Source: Nematostella vectensis (lineage: Eukaryota; Cnidaria; Anthozoa; Actiniaria; Edwardsiidae). Taken from it: 64,000 nucleotides of DNA. The notes under the pieces are model-generated. The model saw only the letters and a program-made list of their open reading frames with translations, was not told where the DNA came from and did no database searches. The DNA is taken from NCBI RefSeq assembly GCF_932526225.1, contig NC_064039.1:17966586-18030585 (forward strand). Direction: 5' to 3'. How positions within the stretch are numbered: the stretch's first letter is position 1; each line of letters starts with the position of its first letter. The translations under genes and the position numbers were made by a program. Shown one piece after another: positions 9,831 through 22,387 of this stretch.

Positions 9831-10471
9831 GCCGGGGAATGTCAGGGTTCGAATGATACCATTTTCGGCTCATTTGGAAAAGTATTAAGAATTTGGGTTT
9901 ATTGAAGTTTTTAGATTTTGGACCTTTTTTGGACCTTGTTTGAACACTGAAAAAAAAAAAAAACTCATCCAATCTTAACGTGCATAGGCTCATTCGAAAG
10001 CTCCTGAAAAACCATATAGGCGCTAGGCAGTTTGTTGTCCTCCAAAGTCAATATTTGCAAAGTTTTTCTAAGGAGAAGGTGCAATTTGGCCTTTTTTCCG
10101 GCCTTTTTTAACAGCTTTACTTCGAAGCTATGCTTTTGATTTTCTAACTTTATCTTTACTAAATGCTGATACTTTCGTCATGCTGACCAAGTTTGAGATC
10201 AATCGGACTTAATTCCTAGTCCCCAGGCCCTACTCAAAATGTCTCTGAAGGTAGGGAAAAAGATTAGCGGCTTTTGTCAATTCTTGATCGATTCGAAATC
10301 TGATTGCAGGGTTAGATAGCCCTTTATGAGTACATAGATCTTACCGAGTTTGAGAATTTTAGCTCAAGTATATAGACCTGAAAAGTTGTCCCCTACCTTC
10401 CGGGACACAGTTTTTTTGGAAAAAATTTCTGCGCATGCGCACTTATGAAAAAAACGAATAGCGCAACACAC
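9831..10471. repeat. Unit, class e (poly-A)
   Basis: No beta, 116-bp head and 522-bp tail. C begins with a pure A run (9950-9963, 14 A) where other units have AAAAACTCAAA. Also marked by GGAAAAGTATT, TTTGGGTTTATTG, CTAAGGAGAAGG, ACTTCGAAGC and AGACCTGAAAAG. Confidence 0.9.
9950..9963. repeat. Poly-A tract of class e, 14 A
   Basis: Replaces AAAAACTCAAA of other C blocks. Unit length minus A count is 627 in the four canonical e units. Confidence 0.9.
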
Positions 10472-11091
10472 GCCGGGGAATGTCAGGGTTCGAATGATAC
10501 CATTTTCGGCTCATTTGGACAAGTATTAAGAAGTTTTGTTTTTGGAAGTTTTTAGATTTTGGACCTTGTTTGAACACTGAAAAACTCAAACTCATCCAAT
10601 CTTAACGTGCATAGGCTGATTCGAAAGCTCTTGAAAAACCATATAGGCGCTAGGCAGTTTGTTGTCCTCCAAAGTCAATATTTGCAAAGTTTTTCTAGGG
10701 AGAATGTGCAATTTGGCCTTTTTTCCGGCCTTTTTAACAGCTTTACTTTGAAGCTATGCTTTTGATTTTCTAACCTTTACTAAGTGCTGATACTTTCTTC
10801 ATGCCGACCAAGTTTGAGATCAATCGGACTTAATTCCTAGTCCCCAGGCCCTACTCAAAATGTCCCGGAAGGTAGGGAAAAAGATAAGCGGCTTTTGTCA
10901 ATTCTTGATCGATTCGAAATCTGATTGCAGGGTTAGATAGCCCTTTATGAGTACATAGATCTTACCGAGTTTGAGAATTTTAGCTCAAGTATATAGACCC
11001 GAAAAGTTGTCCCCTACCCTCCGGGACAAAGTTTCTTGGAAATAATTTCTGCGCATGCGTACTTATGAAAAAACCGAATAGCGCAACACAC
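10472..11091. repeat. Hybrid unit f/b
   Basis: Starts as f (GGCTGATTCG, GAATGTGC, TGCCGACC at about 10804) and ends as b (GATAAGCGG at about 10886, TTCGAAATC, GTTTCTTGGAAATAATT, TGCGCATGCGTA). The switch lies between 10805 and 10885. Copies 3, 6 and 7 have the pure f form. Confidence 0.8.
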
Positions 11092-12699
11092 GCCGGGGAA
11101 TGTCAGGGTTCCAATGATACCATTTTCGGCTCATTTGGACAAGTATTAAGAATTTTGGTTTTTTGAAGTTTTTAGATTTTGGGCCTTTTTTGGACCTTGT
11201 TTGAACACTGAAAAACTCAAACTCCTCCAATCTTAACGTGCATAGATTCATTCGAAAGCCCTGGAAAAACCATATAGGCGCTCTGCAGTTTGTTTTCCAC
11301 CAAAGTCAATATTTGCCAAAATATTTTTGGTAGAATTTGCAATTTGGACCATTTTCAACCCCCAAAAAGTCGTACTTGCAAAATCGTTTCTGGAGATTTC
11401 TTTCGCTTATGATATAGAGATGCGCATGGACACTAAGCTCATACATGAAAGTATTGTTTGCTGCTTATTTCTGGTTCGTGGGAATTTTTTGAAAATCGAA
11501 AGAAATCGTCGGCACAGAAAAATTTTTGGGAAGTTTGCAAAAAAAAGTCTAAACTTCAATCTTCGTCCTGAATCTTTCTTAGTTAGTGTCTACTAGCATA
11601 GTTGGACCTTCCCCGTGACTTTGGGCAGGCTACGACTAACTTCAGAAATGCTCATATTCTACCTTGGACCACTTTTGGACCTTGTTTGAGCACTGAAAAA
11701 CTCAAACTCATCCAATCTTAACGTGCATAGGCTAATTCGAAAGCTCTTGAAAAACCATATAGGCGCTAGGCAGTTTGTTTTCCTCCAAAGTCAATATTTG
11801 CCAAAATATATTTGGTAGAATGTGCAATTTGAACCATTTTTAACCCCCAAAAAGTCGTACTTGCAAAATCGTTTCTGGAGATTTCTTTCTCTTATGATAT
11901 AGAGATGCGCATGGACACTAAGCTCTTACATCAAAGTCATGTTTGCTGCTTATTCTTGGCTCGTGGGAATTTTTTGAATATCGAAAGAAATCGTCGGCAC
12001 AGAAAAATTTTTGGGAAGTTTGCAAAAAAAAGTCTAAACTTCAATCTTCGTCCTGAATCTTTCTTAGTTAGTGTCTACTAGCATAGTTGGACCTTCCGCG
12101 TGACTTTGGGCAGGCTACGACTAACTTCAGAAATGCTCATATTCTACCTTGGACCACTTTTTGACCTTGTTGGACAACTGAAAAACTCAAACTCATCCAA
12201 TCTTAACGTGCATAAGCTCATTCGAAAGCTCTTGAAAAACCATATAGGCGCTAGGCAGTTTGTTGTCCTCCAAAGTCAATATTTGCAAAGTTTTTCTAGG
12301 GAGAAGGTGCAATTTGGCCTTTTTTCCGGCCTTTTTTAACAGCTTTACTTTGAAGCTATGCTTTTGATTTTCTAACTTTATCTTTACTAAATGCTGATAC
12401 TTTCGTCATGCTGACCAAGTTTGAGATCAATCGGACTTAATTCCTAGTCCCCAGGCCCTACTCAAAATGTCTCTGAAGGTAGGGAAAAAGATTAGCGGCT
12501 TTTGTCAATTCTTGATCGATTCGAAATCTGATTGCAGGGTTAGATAGCCCTTTATGAGTACATAGATCTTACCGAGTTTGAGAATTTTAGCTCAAGTATA
12601 TAGACCCGAAAAGTTGTCCCCTACCTTCCGGGACACAGTTTTTTGGGAAAAAATTTCTGCGCATGCGCACTTATGAAAAAACCGAATAGCGCAACACAC
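11092..12699. repeat. Unit, class g (two beta)
   Basis: Beta1 at 11208-11692 (CACTAAGCTCATAC) and beta2 at 11693-12177 (CACTTTTTGACC). The head GGTTCCAATG is inherited from the b-type tail in front of it. Confidence 0.9.
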
Positions 12700-13321
12700 G
12701 CCGGGGAATGTCAGGGTTCGAATGATACCATTTTCGGCTCATTTGGACAAGTATTAAGAAGTTTTGTTTTTGGAAGTTTTTAGATTTTGGACCTTGTTTG
12801 AACACTGAAAAACTCAAACTCATCCAATCTTAACGTGCATAGGCTGATTCGAAAGCTCTTGAAAAACCATATAGGCGCTAGGCAGTTTGTTGTCCTCCAA
12901 AGTCAATATTTGCAAAGTTTTTCTAGGGAGAATGTGCAATTTGGCCTTTTTTTCCGGCCTTTTTAACAGCTTTACTTTGAAGCTATGCTTTTGATTTTCT
13001 AACCTTTACTAAGTGCTGATACTTTCTTCATGCCGACCAAGTTTGAGATCAATCGGACTTAATTCCTAGTCCCCAGGCCCTACTCAAATTGTCCCGGAAG
13101 GTAGGGAAAAAGATTAGCGGCTTTTGTCAATTCTTGATCGATTCGATATCTGATTGCAGGGTTAGATAGCCCTTTATGAGTACAAAGATATTGCCGAGTT
13201 TGAGAATTTTAGCTCAAGTATATAGACCCGAAAAGTTGTCCCCTACCCTCCGGGACACAGTTTTTTTGGAAAAAATTTCTGCGCATGCGCACTTATGAAA
13301 AATCCGATTAGCGCAACACAC
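12700..13321. repeat. Unit, class h
   Basis: No beta. Internal h form with GATTCGAAAG and CAAATTGTCC; tail has TTCGATATC, ACAAAGATATTGCC and GAAAAATCCGATTAGCG. Confidence 0.9.
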
Positions 13322-14929
13322 GCCGGGGAATGTCAGGGTTCGAATGATACCATTTTCGGCTCATTTGGACAAGTATTAAGAATTTTGGTTTTTTGAAGTT
13401 TTTAGATTTTGGGCCTTTTTTGGACCTTGTTTGAACACTGAAAAACTCAAACTCCTCCAATCTTAACGTGCATAGATTCATTCGAAAGCCCTGGAAAAAC
13501 CATATAGGCGCTCTGCAGTTTGTTTTCCACCAAAGTCAATATTTGCCAAAATATTTTTGGTAGAATTTGCAATTTGGACCATTTTCAACCCCCAAAAAGT
13601 CGTACTTGCAAAATCGTTTCTGGAGATTTCTTTCGCTTATGATATAGAGATGCGCATGGACATTAAGCTCATACATGAAAGTATTGTTTGCTGCTTATTT
13701 CTGGTTCGTGGGAATTTTTTGAAAATCGAAAGAAATCGTCGGCACAGAAAAATTTTTGGGAAGTTTGCAAAAAAAAGTCTAAACTTCAATCTTCGTCCTG
13801 AATCTTTCTTAGTTAGTGTCTACTAGCATAGTTGGACCTTCCCCGTGACTTTGGGCAGGCTACGACTAACTTCAGAAATGCTCATATTCTACCTTGGACC
13901 ACTTTTGGACCTTGTTTGAGCACTGAAAAACTCAAACTCATCCAATCTTAACGTGCATAGGCTAATTCGAAAGCTCTTGAAAAACCATATAGGCGCTAGG
14001 CAGTTTGTTTTCCTCCAAAGTCAATATTTGCCAAAATATATTTGGTAGAATGTGCAATTTGAACCATTTTTAACCCCCAAAAAGTCGTACTTGCAAAATC
14101 GTTTCTGGAGATTTCTTTCTCTTATGATATAGAGATGCGCATGGACACTAAGCTCTTACATCAAAGTCATGTTTGCTGCTTATTCTTGGCTCGTGGGAAT
14201 TTTTTGAATATCGAAAGAAATCGTCGGCACAGAAAAATTTTTGGGAAGTTTGCAAAAAAAAGTCTAAACTTCAATCTTCGTCCTGAATCTTTCTTAGTTA
14301 GTGTCTACTAGCATAGTTGGACCTTCCGCGTGACTTTGGGCAGGCTACGACTAACTTCAGAAATGCTCATATTCTACCTTGGACCACTTTTGGACCTTGT
14401 TGGACAACTGAAAAACTCAAACTCATCCAATCTTAACGTGCATAAGCTCATTCGAAAGCTCTTGAAAAACCATATAGGCGCTAGGCAGTTTGTTGTCCTC
14501 CAAAGTCAATATTTGCAAAGTTTTTCTAGGGAGAAGGTGCAATTTGGCCTTTTTTCCGGCCTTTTTTAACAGCTTTACTTTGAAGCTATGCTTTTGATTT
14601 TCTAACTTTATCTTTACTAAATGCTGATACTTTCGTCATGCTGACCAAGTTTGAGATCAATCGGACTTAATTCCTAGTCCCCAGGCCCTACTCAAAATGT
14701 CTCTGAAGGTAGGGAAAAAGATTAGCGGCTTTTGTCAATTCTTGATCGATTCGAAATCTGATTGCAGGGTTAGATAGCCCTTTATGAGTACATAGATCTT
14801 ACCGAGTTTGAGAATTTTAGCTCAAGTATATAGACCCGAAAAGTTGTCCCCTACCTTCCGGGACACAGTTTTTTTGGAAAAAATTTCTGCGCATGCGCAC
14901 TTATGAAAAAACCGAATAGCGCAACACAC
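13322..14929. repeat. Unit, class g (two beta)
   Basis: Beta1 at 13438-13922 (CATTAAGCTCATAC) and beta2 at 13923-14407 (CACTTTTGGACC). Head is GGTTCGAATG, following an h tail. Confidence 0.9.
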
Positions 14930-15551
14930 GCCGGGGAATGTCAGGGTTCGAATGATACCATTTTCGGCTCATTTGGACAAGTATTAAGAAGTTTTGTTTT
15001 TGGAAGTTTTTAGATTTTGGACCTTGTTTGAACACTGAAAAACTCAAACTCATCCAATCTTAACGTGCATAGGCTGATTCGAAAGCTCTTGAAAAACCAT
15101 ATAGGCGCTAGGCAGTTTGTTGTCCTCCAAAGTCAATATTTGCAAAGTTTTTCTAGGGAGAATGTGCAATTTGGCCTTTTTTTCCGGCCTTTTTAACAGC
15201 TTTACTTTGAAGCTATGCTTTTGATTTTCTAACCTTTACTAAGTGCTGATACTTTCTTCATGCCGACCAAGTTTGAGATCAATCGGACTTAATTCCTAGT
15301 CCCCAGGCCCTACTCAAATTGTCCCGGAAGGTAGGGAAAAAGATTAGCGGCTTTTGTCAATTCTTGATCGATTCGATATCTGATTGCAGGGTTAGATAGC
15401 CCTTTATGAGTACAAAGATATTGCCGAGTTTGAGAATTTTAGCTCAAGTATATAGACCCGAAAAGTTGTCCCCTACCCTCCGGGACACAGTTTTTTTGGA
15501 AAAAATTTCTGCGCATGCGCACTTATGAAAAATCCGATTAGCGCAACACAC
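14930..15551. repeat. Unit, class h
   Basis: No beta. Internal h form, indistinguishable by eye from the unit at 12700. Confidence 0.9.
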
Positions 15552-17159
15552 GCCGGGGAATGTCAGGGTTCGAATGATACCATTTTCGGCTCATTTGGAC
15601 AAGTATTAAGAATTTTGGTTTTTTGAAGTTTTTAGATTTTGAGCCTTTTTTGGACCTTGTTTGAACACTGAAAAACTCAAACTCCTCCAATCTTAACGTG
15701 CATAGATTCATTCGAAAGCCCTGGAAAAACCATATAGGCGCTCTGCAGTTTGTTTTCCACCAAAGTCAATATTTGCCAAAATATTTTTGGTAGAATTTGC
15801 AATTTGGACCATTTTCAACCCCCAAAAAGTCGTACTTGCAAAATCGTTTCTGGAGATTTCTTTCGCTTATGATATAGAGATGCGCATGGACATTAAGCTC
15901 ATACATGAAAGTATTGTTTGCTGCTTATTTCTGGTTCGTTGGAATTTTTTGAAAATCGAAAGAAATCGTCGGCACAGAAAAATTTTTGGGAAGTTTGCAA
16001 AAAAAAGTCTAAACTTCAATCTTCGTCCTGAATCTTTCTTAGTTAGTGTCTACTAGCATAGTTGGACCTTCCCCGTGACTTTGGGCAGGCTACGACTAAC
16101 TTCAGAAATGCTCATATTCTACCTTGGACCACTTTTGGACCTTGTTTGAGCACTGAAAAACTCAAACTCATCCAATCTTAACGTGCATAGGCTAATTCGA
16201 AAGCTCTTGAAAAACCATATAGGCGCTAGGCAGTTTGTTTTCCTCCAAAGTCAATATTTGCCAAAATATATTTGGTAGAATGTGCAATTTGAACCATTTT
16301 TAACCCCCAAAAAGTCGTACTTGCAAAATCGTTTCTGGAGATTTCTTTCTCTTATGATATAGAGATGCGCATGGACACTAAGCTCTTACATCAAAGTCAT
16401 GTTTGCTGCTTATTCTTGGCTCGTGGGAATTTTTTGAATATCGAAAGAAATCGTCGGCACAGAAAAATTTTTGGGAAGTTTGCAAAAAAAAGTCTAAACT
16501 TCAATCTTCGTCCTGAATCTTTCTTAGTTAGTGTCTACTAGCATAGTTGGACCTTCCGCGTGACTTTGGGCAGGCTACGACTAACTTCAGAAATGCTCAT
16601 ATTCTACCTTGGACCACTTTTGGACCTTGTTGGACAACTGAAAAACTCAAACTCATCCAATCTTAACGTGCATAAGCTCATTCGAAAGCTCTTGAAAAAC
16701 CATATAGGCGCTAGGCAGTTTGTTGTCCTCCAAAGTCAATATTTGCAAAGTTTTTCTAGGGAGAAGGTGCAATTTGGCCTTTTTTCCGGCCTTTTTTAAC
16801 AGCTTTACTTTGAAGCTATGCTTTTGATTTTCTAACTTTATCTTTACTAAATGCTGATACTTTCGTCATGCTGACCAAGTTTGAGATCAATCGGACTTAA
16901 TTCCTAGTCCCCAGGCCCTACTCAAAATGTCTCTGAAGGTAGGGAAAAAGATTAGCGGCTTTTGTCAATTCTTGATCGATTCGAAATCTGATTGCAGGGT
17001 TAGATAGCCCTTTATGAGTACATAGATCTTACCGAGTTTGAGAATTTTAGCTCAAGTATATAGACCCGAAAAGTTGTCCCCTACCTTCCGGGACACAGTT
17101 TTTTTGGAAAAAATTTCTGCGCATGCGCACTTATGAAAAAACCGAATAGCGCAACACAC
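15552..17159. repeat. Unit, class g (two beta)
   Basis: Beta1 at 15668-16152 and beta2 at 16153-16637. Private changes are GATTTTGAGCC in the head and GGTTCGTTGGAA in beta1, which resembles part of a CENP-B box by chance. Confidence 0.9.
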
Positions 17160-17781
17160 GCCGGGGAATGTCAGGGTTCGAATGATACCATTTTCGGCTC
17201 ATTTGGACAAGTATTAAGAAGTTTTGTTTTTGGAAGTTTTTAGATTTTGGACCTTGTTTGAACACTGAAAAACTCAAACTCATCCAATCTTAACGTGCAT
17301 AGGCTGATTCAAAAGCTCTTGAAAAACCATATAGGCGCTAGGCAGTTTGTTGTCCTCCAAAGTCAATATTTGCAAAGTTTTTCTAGGGAGAATGTGCAAT
17401 TTGGCCTTTTTTTCCGGCCTTTTTAACAGCTTTACTTTGAAGCTATGCTTTTGATTTTCTAACCTTTACTAAGTGCTGATACTTTCTTCATGCCGACCAA
17501 GTTTGAGATCAATCGGACTTAATTCCTAGTCCCCAGGCCCTACTCAAAATGTCCCGGAAGGTAGGGAAAAAGATTAGCGGCTTTTGTCAATTCTTGATCG
17601 ATTCGATATCTGATTGCAGGGTTAGATAGCCCTTTATGAGTACAAAGATATTGCCGAGTTTGAGAATTTTAGCTCAAGTATATAGACCCGAAAAGTTGTC
17701 CCCTACCCTCCGGGACACAGTTTTTTTGGAAAAAATTTCTGCGCATGCGCACTTATGAAAAATCCGATTAGCGCAACACAC
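17160..17781. repeat. Unit, class h* (last h)
   Basis: No beta. GATTCAAAAG and CAAAATGTCC mark it as the terminal h before class i. Confidence 0.9.
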
Positions 17782-18902
17782 GCCGGGGAATGTCAGGGTT
17801 CGAATGATACCATTTTTCGGCTCATTTGGACAAGTATTAAGAATTTTGGTTTTTTGAAGTTTTTAGATTTTGGGCCTTTTTTGGACCTTGTTTGAACACT
17901 AAAAAACTCAAACTCCTCCAATCTTAACGTGCATAGATTCATTCGAAAGCCCTGGAAAAACCATATAGGCGCTCTGCAGTTTGTTTTCCACCAAAGTCAA
18001 TATTTGCCAAAATATTTTTGGTAGAATTTGCAATTTGGACCATTTTCAACCCCCAAAAAGTCGTACTTGCAAAATCGTTTCTGGAGATTTCTTTCGCTTA
18101 TGATATAGAGATGCGCATGGACACTAAGCTCTTACATCAAAGTCATGTTTGCTGCTTATTCTTGGCTCGTGGGAATTTTTCTAATATCGAAAGAGATCGT
18201 CGGCACAGAAAAATTTTTGAGCAGTTTGCAAAAAAAAAGTCTAAACTTCAATCTTCGTCCTGAATCTTTCTTAGTTAGTGTCTACTAGCATAGTTGGACC
18301 TTCCCCGTGACTTTGAGCAGGCTACGACTAACTTCAGAAATGCTCATATTCTACCTTGGACCACTTTTGGACCTTGTTTGACAACTGAAAAACTCAAACT
18401 CATCCAATCTTAACGTGCATAAGCTCATTCGAAAGCTCTTGAAAAACCATATAGGCGCTAGGCAGTTTGTTGTCCTCCAAAGTCAATATTTGCAAAGTTT
18501 TTCTAGGGAGAAGGTGCAATTTGGCCTTTTTTCCGGCCTTTTTTAACAGCTTTACTTTGAAGCTATGCTTTTGATTTTCTAACCTTTACTAAGTGCTGAT
18601 ACTTTCTTCATGCTGACCAAGTTTGAGATCAATCGGACTTAATTCCTAGTCCCCAGGCCCTACTCAAAATGTCTCTGAAGGTAGGGAAAAAGATTACCGG
18701 CTTTTGTCAAATCTTGATCGATTCGAAATCTGATTGCAGGGCTAGATAGCCCTTTATGAGTACATAGATCTTACCGAGTTTGAGAATTTTAGCTCAAGTA
18801 TATAGACCCGAAAAGTTGTCCCCTACCTTCCGGGACACAGTTTTTTTGGGAAAAAATTTCTGCGCATGCGCACTTATAAAAAAACCGAATAGCGCAACAC
18901 AC
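17782..18902. repeat. Unit, class i
   Basis: Beta3 at 17899-18384. One extra T in CATTTTTCGG and one in the tail (CAGTTTTTTTGGG) explain 1121 bp rather than 1119. GAAAGAGATCG is private. Confidence 0.9.
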
Positions 18903-19524
18903 GCCGGGGAATGTCGGGGTTCGAATGATACCATTTTCGGCTCATTTGGACAAGTATTAAGAAGTTTGGTTTTTTGAAGTTTTTAGATTTTGGACCTTGT
19001 TTGAACACTGAAAAACTCAAACTCATCCAATCTTAACGTGCAAAGGCCCATTCGAAAGCTCTTGAAAAACCATATAGGCGCTAGGCAGTTTGTTGTCCTC
19101 CAAAGTCAATATTTGCAAAGTTTTTCTAGAGAGAAGGTGCAATTTGGCCTTTTTTCCGGCCTTTTTTAACAGCTTTACTTTGAAGCTATGCTTTTGATTT
19201 TCTAACCTTTACTAAGTGCTGATACTGTCTTCATGCTGTCCAAGTTTGAGATCAATCGGACTTAATTCCTAGTCCCCAGGCCCTACTCAAAATGTCCCGG
19301 AAGGTAGGGAAAAAGATTAGCGGCTTTTGTCAATTCTTGATCGATTCGAAATCTGATTGCAGGGTTAGATAGCCCTTTATGAGTACAAAGATATTGCCGA
19401 GTTTGAGAATTTTAGCTCAAGTATATAGACCCGAAAAGTTGTCCCCTACCCTCCGGGACACAGTTTTTTTAGAAAAAATTTCTGCGCATGCGCACTTATG
19501 AAAAAACCGAAAAGCGCAACACAC
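18903..19524. repeat. Unit, class j
   Basis: No beta; TGTCGGGGTTC and GTGCAAAGGCCC as in 5717. Private ACCGAAAAGCGC near its end. Confidence 0.9.
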
Positions 19525-20647
19525 GCCGGGGAATGTCAGGGTTCGAATGATACCATTTTCGGCTCATTTGGACAAGTATTAAGAATTTTGGTTTTTTGAA
19601 GTTTTTAGATTTTGGACCTTTTTAGGACCTTATTTGAACACTGAAAAACTCAAACTCCTCCAATCTTAACGTGCATAGATTCATTCGAAAGCTCTGGAAA
19701 AACCATATAGGCGCTCTGCAGTTTGTTTTCCTCCAAAGTCAATATTTGCCAAAATATATTTGGTAGAATGTGAAATTTAAACCATTTTTAACCCCCAAAA
19801 AGTCGTACTTGCAAAATCGTTTCTGGAGATTTCTTTCTCTTATGATATAGAGATGCGCATGGACACTAAGCTCTTACATCAAAGTCATGTTTGCTGCTTA
19901 TTCTTGGCTCGTGGGAATTTTTTGAATATCGAAAGAAATCGTCGGCACAGAAAAATTTTTGGGAAGTTTGCAAAAAAAAGTCTAAACTTCAATCTTCGTC
20001 CTGAATCTTTCTTAGTTAGTGTCTACTAGCATAGTTGGACCTTCCGCGTGACTTTGGGCAGGCTACGACTAACTTCAGAAATGCTCATATTCTACCTTGG
20101 ACCACTTTTGGACCTTGTTGGACAACTGAAAAACTCAAACTCATCCAATCTTAACGTGCATAAGCTCATTCGAAAGCTCTTGAAAAACCATATAGGCGCT
20201 AGGCAGTTTGTTGTCCTCCAAAGTCAATATTTGCAAAGTTTTTCTAGGGAGAAGGTGCAATTTGGCCTTTTTTCCGGCCTTTTTTAACAGCTTTACTTTG
20301 AAGCTATGTTTTTGATTTTCTAACTTTATCTTTACTAAATGCTGATACTTTCGTCATGCTGACCAAGTTTGAGATCAATCGGACTTAATTCCTTGTCCCC
20401 AGGCCCTACTCAAAATGTCTCTGAAGGTAGGGAAAAAGGTTAGAGGCTTTTGTCAATTCTTGATCGATTCGAAATCTGATTGCAGGGTTAGATAGCCCTT
20501 TATGAGTACATAGATCTTACCGAGTTTGAGAATTTTAGCTCAAGTATATAGACCCGAAAAGTTGTCCCCTACCTTCCGGGACACAGTTTTTTTGGAAAAA
20601 ATTTCTGCGCATGCGCACTTATGAAAAAAACGAATAGCGCAACACAC
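19525..20647. repeat. Unit, class a
   Basis: Beta2 at 19641-20125. GTGAAATTTAAACC and GCTATGTTTTTG are private changes. Confidence 0.9.
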
Positions 20648-21269
20648 GCCGGGGAATGTCAGGGTTCGAATGATACCATTTTCGGCTCATTTGGACAAGT
20701 ATTAAGAAGTTTTGTTTTTGGAAGTTTTTAGATTTTGGACCTTGTTTGAGCACTGAAAAACTCAAACTCATCCAATCTTAACGTGCATAGGCTCATTCGA
20801 AAGCTCTTGAAAAACCATATAGGCGCTAGGCAGTTTGTTGTCCTCCAAAGTCAATATTTGCAAAGTTTTTCTAGGGAGAAGGTGCAATTTGGCCATTTTT
20901 CCGGCCTTTTTTTAACAGCTTTAATTTGAAGCTATGCTTTTGATTTTGTAACCTTTACTAATTGCTGATACTTTCGTCATGCTGACCAAGTTTGAGATCA
21001 ATCGGACTTAATGCCTAGTCCCCAGGCCCTACTCAAAATGTCCCGGAAGGTAGGGAAAAAGATAAGCGGCTTTTGTCAATTCTTGATCGATTCGAAATCT
21101 GATTGCAGGGTTAGATAGCCCTTTATGAGTACATAGATCTTACCGAGTTTGAGAATTTTAGCTCAAGTATATAGACCCGAAAAGTTGTCCCCTACCCTCC
21201 GGGACAAAGTTTCTTGGAAATAATTTCTGCGCATGCGTACTTATGAAAAAACCGAATAGCGCAACACAC
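20648..21269. repeat. Unit, class b
   Basis: No beta. Class marks as in 1124, but CTTTCGTCATG (an a-type base) in place of CTTTCTTCATG. Confidence 0.9.
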
Positions 21270-22387
21270 GCCGGGGAATGTCAGGGTTCCAATGATACCA
21301 TTTTCGGCTCATTTGGACAAGTATTAAGAATTTTGGTTTTTTGAAGTTTTTAGATTTTGGGCCTTTTTTGGACCTTGTTTGAACACTGAAAAACTCAAAC
21401 TCCTCCAATCTTAACGTGCATAGATTCATTCGAAAGCCCTGGAAAAACCATATAGGCGCTCTGCAGTTTGTTTTCCACCAAAGTCAATATTTGCCAAAAT
21501 ATTTTTGGTAGAATTTGCAATTTGGACCATTTTCAACCCCCAAAAAGTCGTACTTGCAAAATCGTTTCTGGAGATTTCTTTCGCTTATGATATAGAGATG
21601 CGCATGGACACTAAGCTCATACATGAAAGTATTGTTTGCTGCTTATTTCTGGTTCGTGGGAATTTTTTTGAAAATCGAAAGAAATCGTCGGCACAGAAAA
21701 ATTTTTGGGAAGTTTGCAAAAAAAAGTCTAAACTTCAATCTTCGTCCTGAATCTTTCTTAGTTAGTGTCTACTAGCATAGTTGGACCTTCCCCGTGACTT
21801 TGGGCAGGCTACGACTAACTTCAGAAATGCTCATATTCTACCTTGGAACACTTTTGGACCTTGTTTGAGCACTGAAAAACTCAAACTCATCCAATCTTAA
21901 CGTGCATAGGCTCATTCGAAAGCTCTTGAAAAACCATATAGGCGCTAGGCAGTTTGTTGTCCTCCAAAGTCAATATTTGCAAAGTTTTTCTAGGGAGAAG
22001 GTGCAATTTGGCCATTTTTCCGGCCTTTTTTAACAGCTTTAATTTGAAGCTAAGCTTTTGATTTTGTAACCTTTACTAATTGCTGATACTTTCTTCATGA
22101 TGACCAAGTTTGAGATCAATCGGACTTAATGCCTAGTCCCCAGGCCCTACTCAAAATGTCCTGGAAGGTAGGAAAAAAGATAAGCGGCTTTTGTCAATTC
22201 TTGATCGATTCGAAATCTGATTGCAGGGTTAGATAGCCCTTTATGAGTACATAGATCTTACCGAGTTTGAGAATTTTAGCTCAAGTATATAGACCCGAAA
22301 AGTTGTCCCTTACCCTCCGGGACACAGTTTCTTGGAAATAATTTCTGCGCATGCGTACTTATGAAAAAACCGAATAGCGCAACACAC
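21270..22387. repeat. Unit, class c
   Basis: Beta1 at 21386-21871, one T longer than usual (GGGAATTTTTTTG), which shifts the frame of the open frame seen in other beta1 copies. Alpha has GAAGCTAAGC and GTCCTGGAAGG. Confidence 0.9.

Larger units (their letters stand above)
11092..17781. repeat. g-h sub-repeat, three copies
   Basis: Starts at 11092, 13322 and 15552, exactly 2230 bp apart, ending at 17781. Only the last h is of the h* form, so expansion has taken place among the inner copies. Confidence 0.92.
6339..19524. repeat. HOR copy 2 (fullest: a b c d e f (gh)x3 i j)
   Basis: Fourteen units, 13,186 bp. This is the most complete arrangement in the window and is used here as the reference order. 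Its f unit is itself a hybrid with a b-type tail. The following copy starts with an a unit at 19525 that matches base for base over long stretches. Confidence 0.9.

Noticed and set aside
9711-9905. Plus-strand 64-65-codon frames in the alpha tail of d, i and k units
   Set aside because: TTG start, present only where small indels happen to keep the frame open, and absent in the other classes.
15934-15950. Possible CENP-B box (TTCGTTGGAA) in the g unit at 15552
   Set aside because: The required CGGG half is missing (TTTTTTG follows) and the T is a private change in one unit; all others have TTCGTGGGAA.
18903-18977. Telomere-type repeats
   Set aside because: Short GGGTTAG occurs once per unit within the dyad and is never in tandem.
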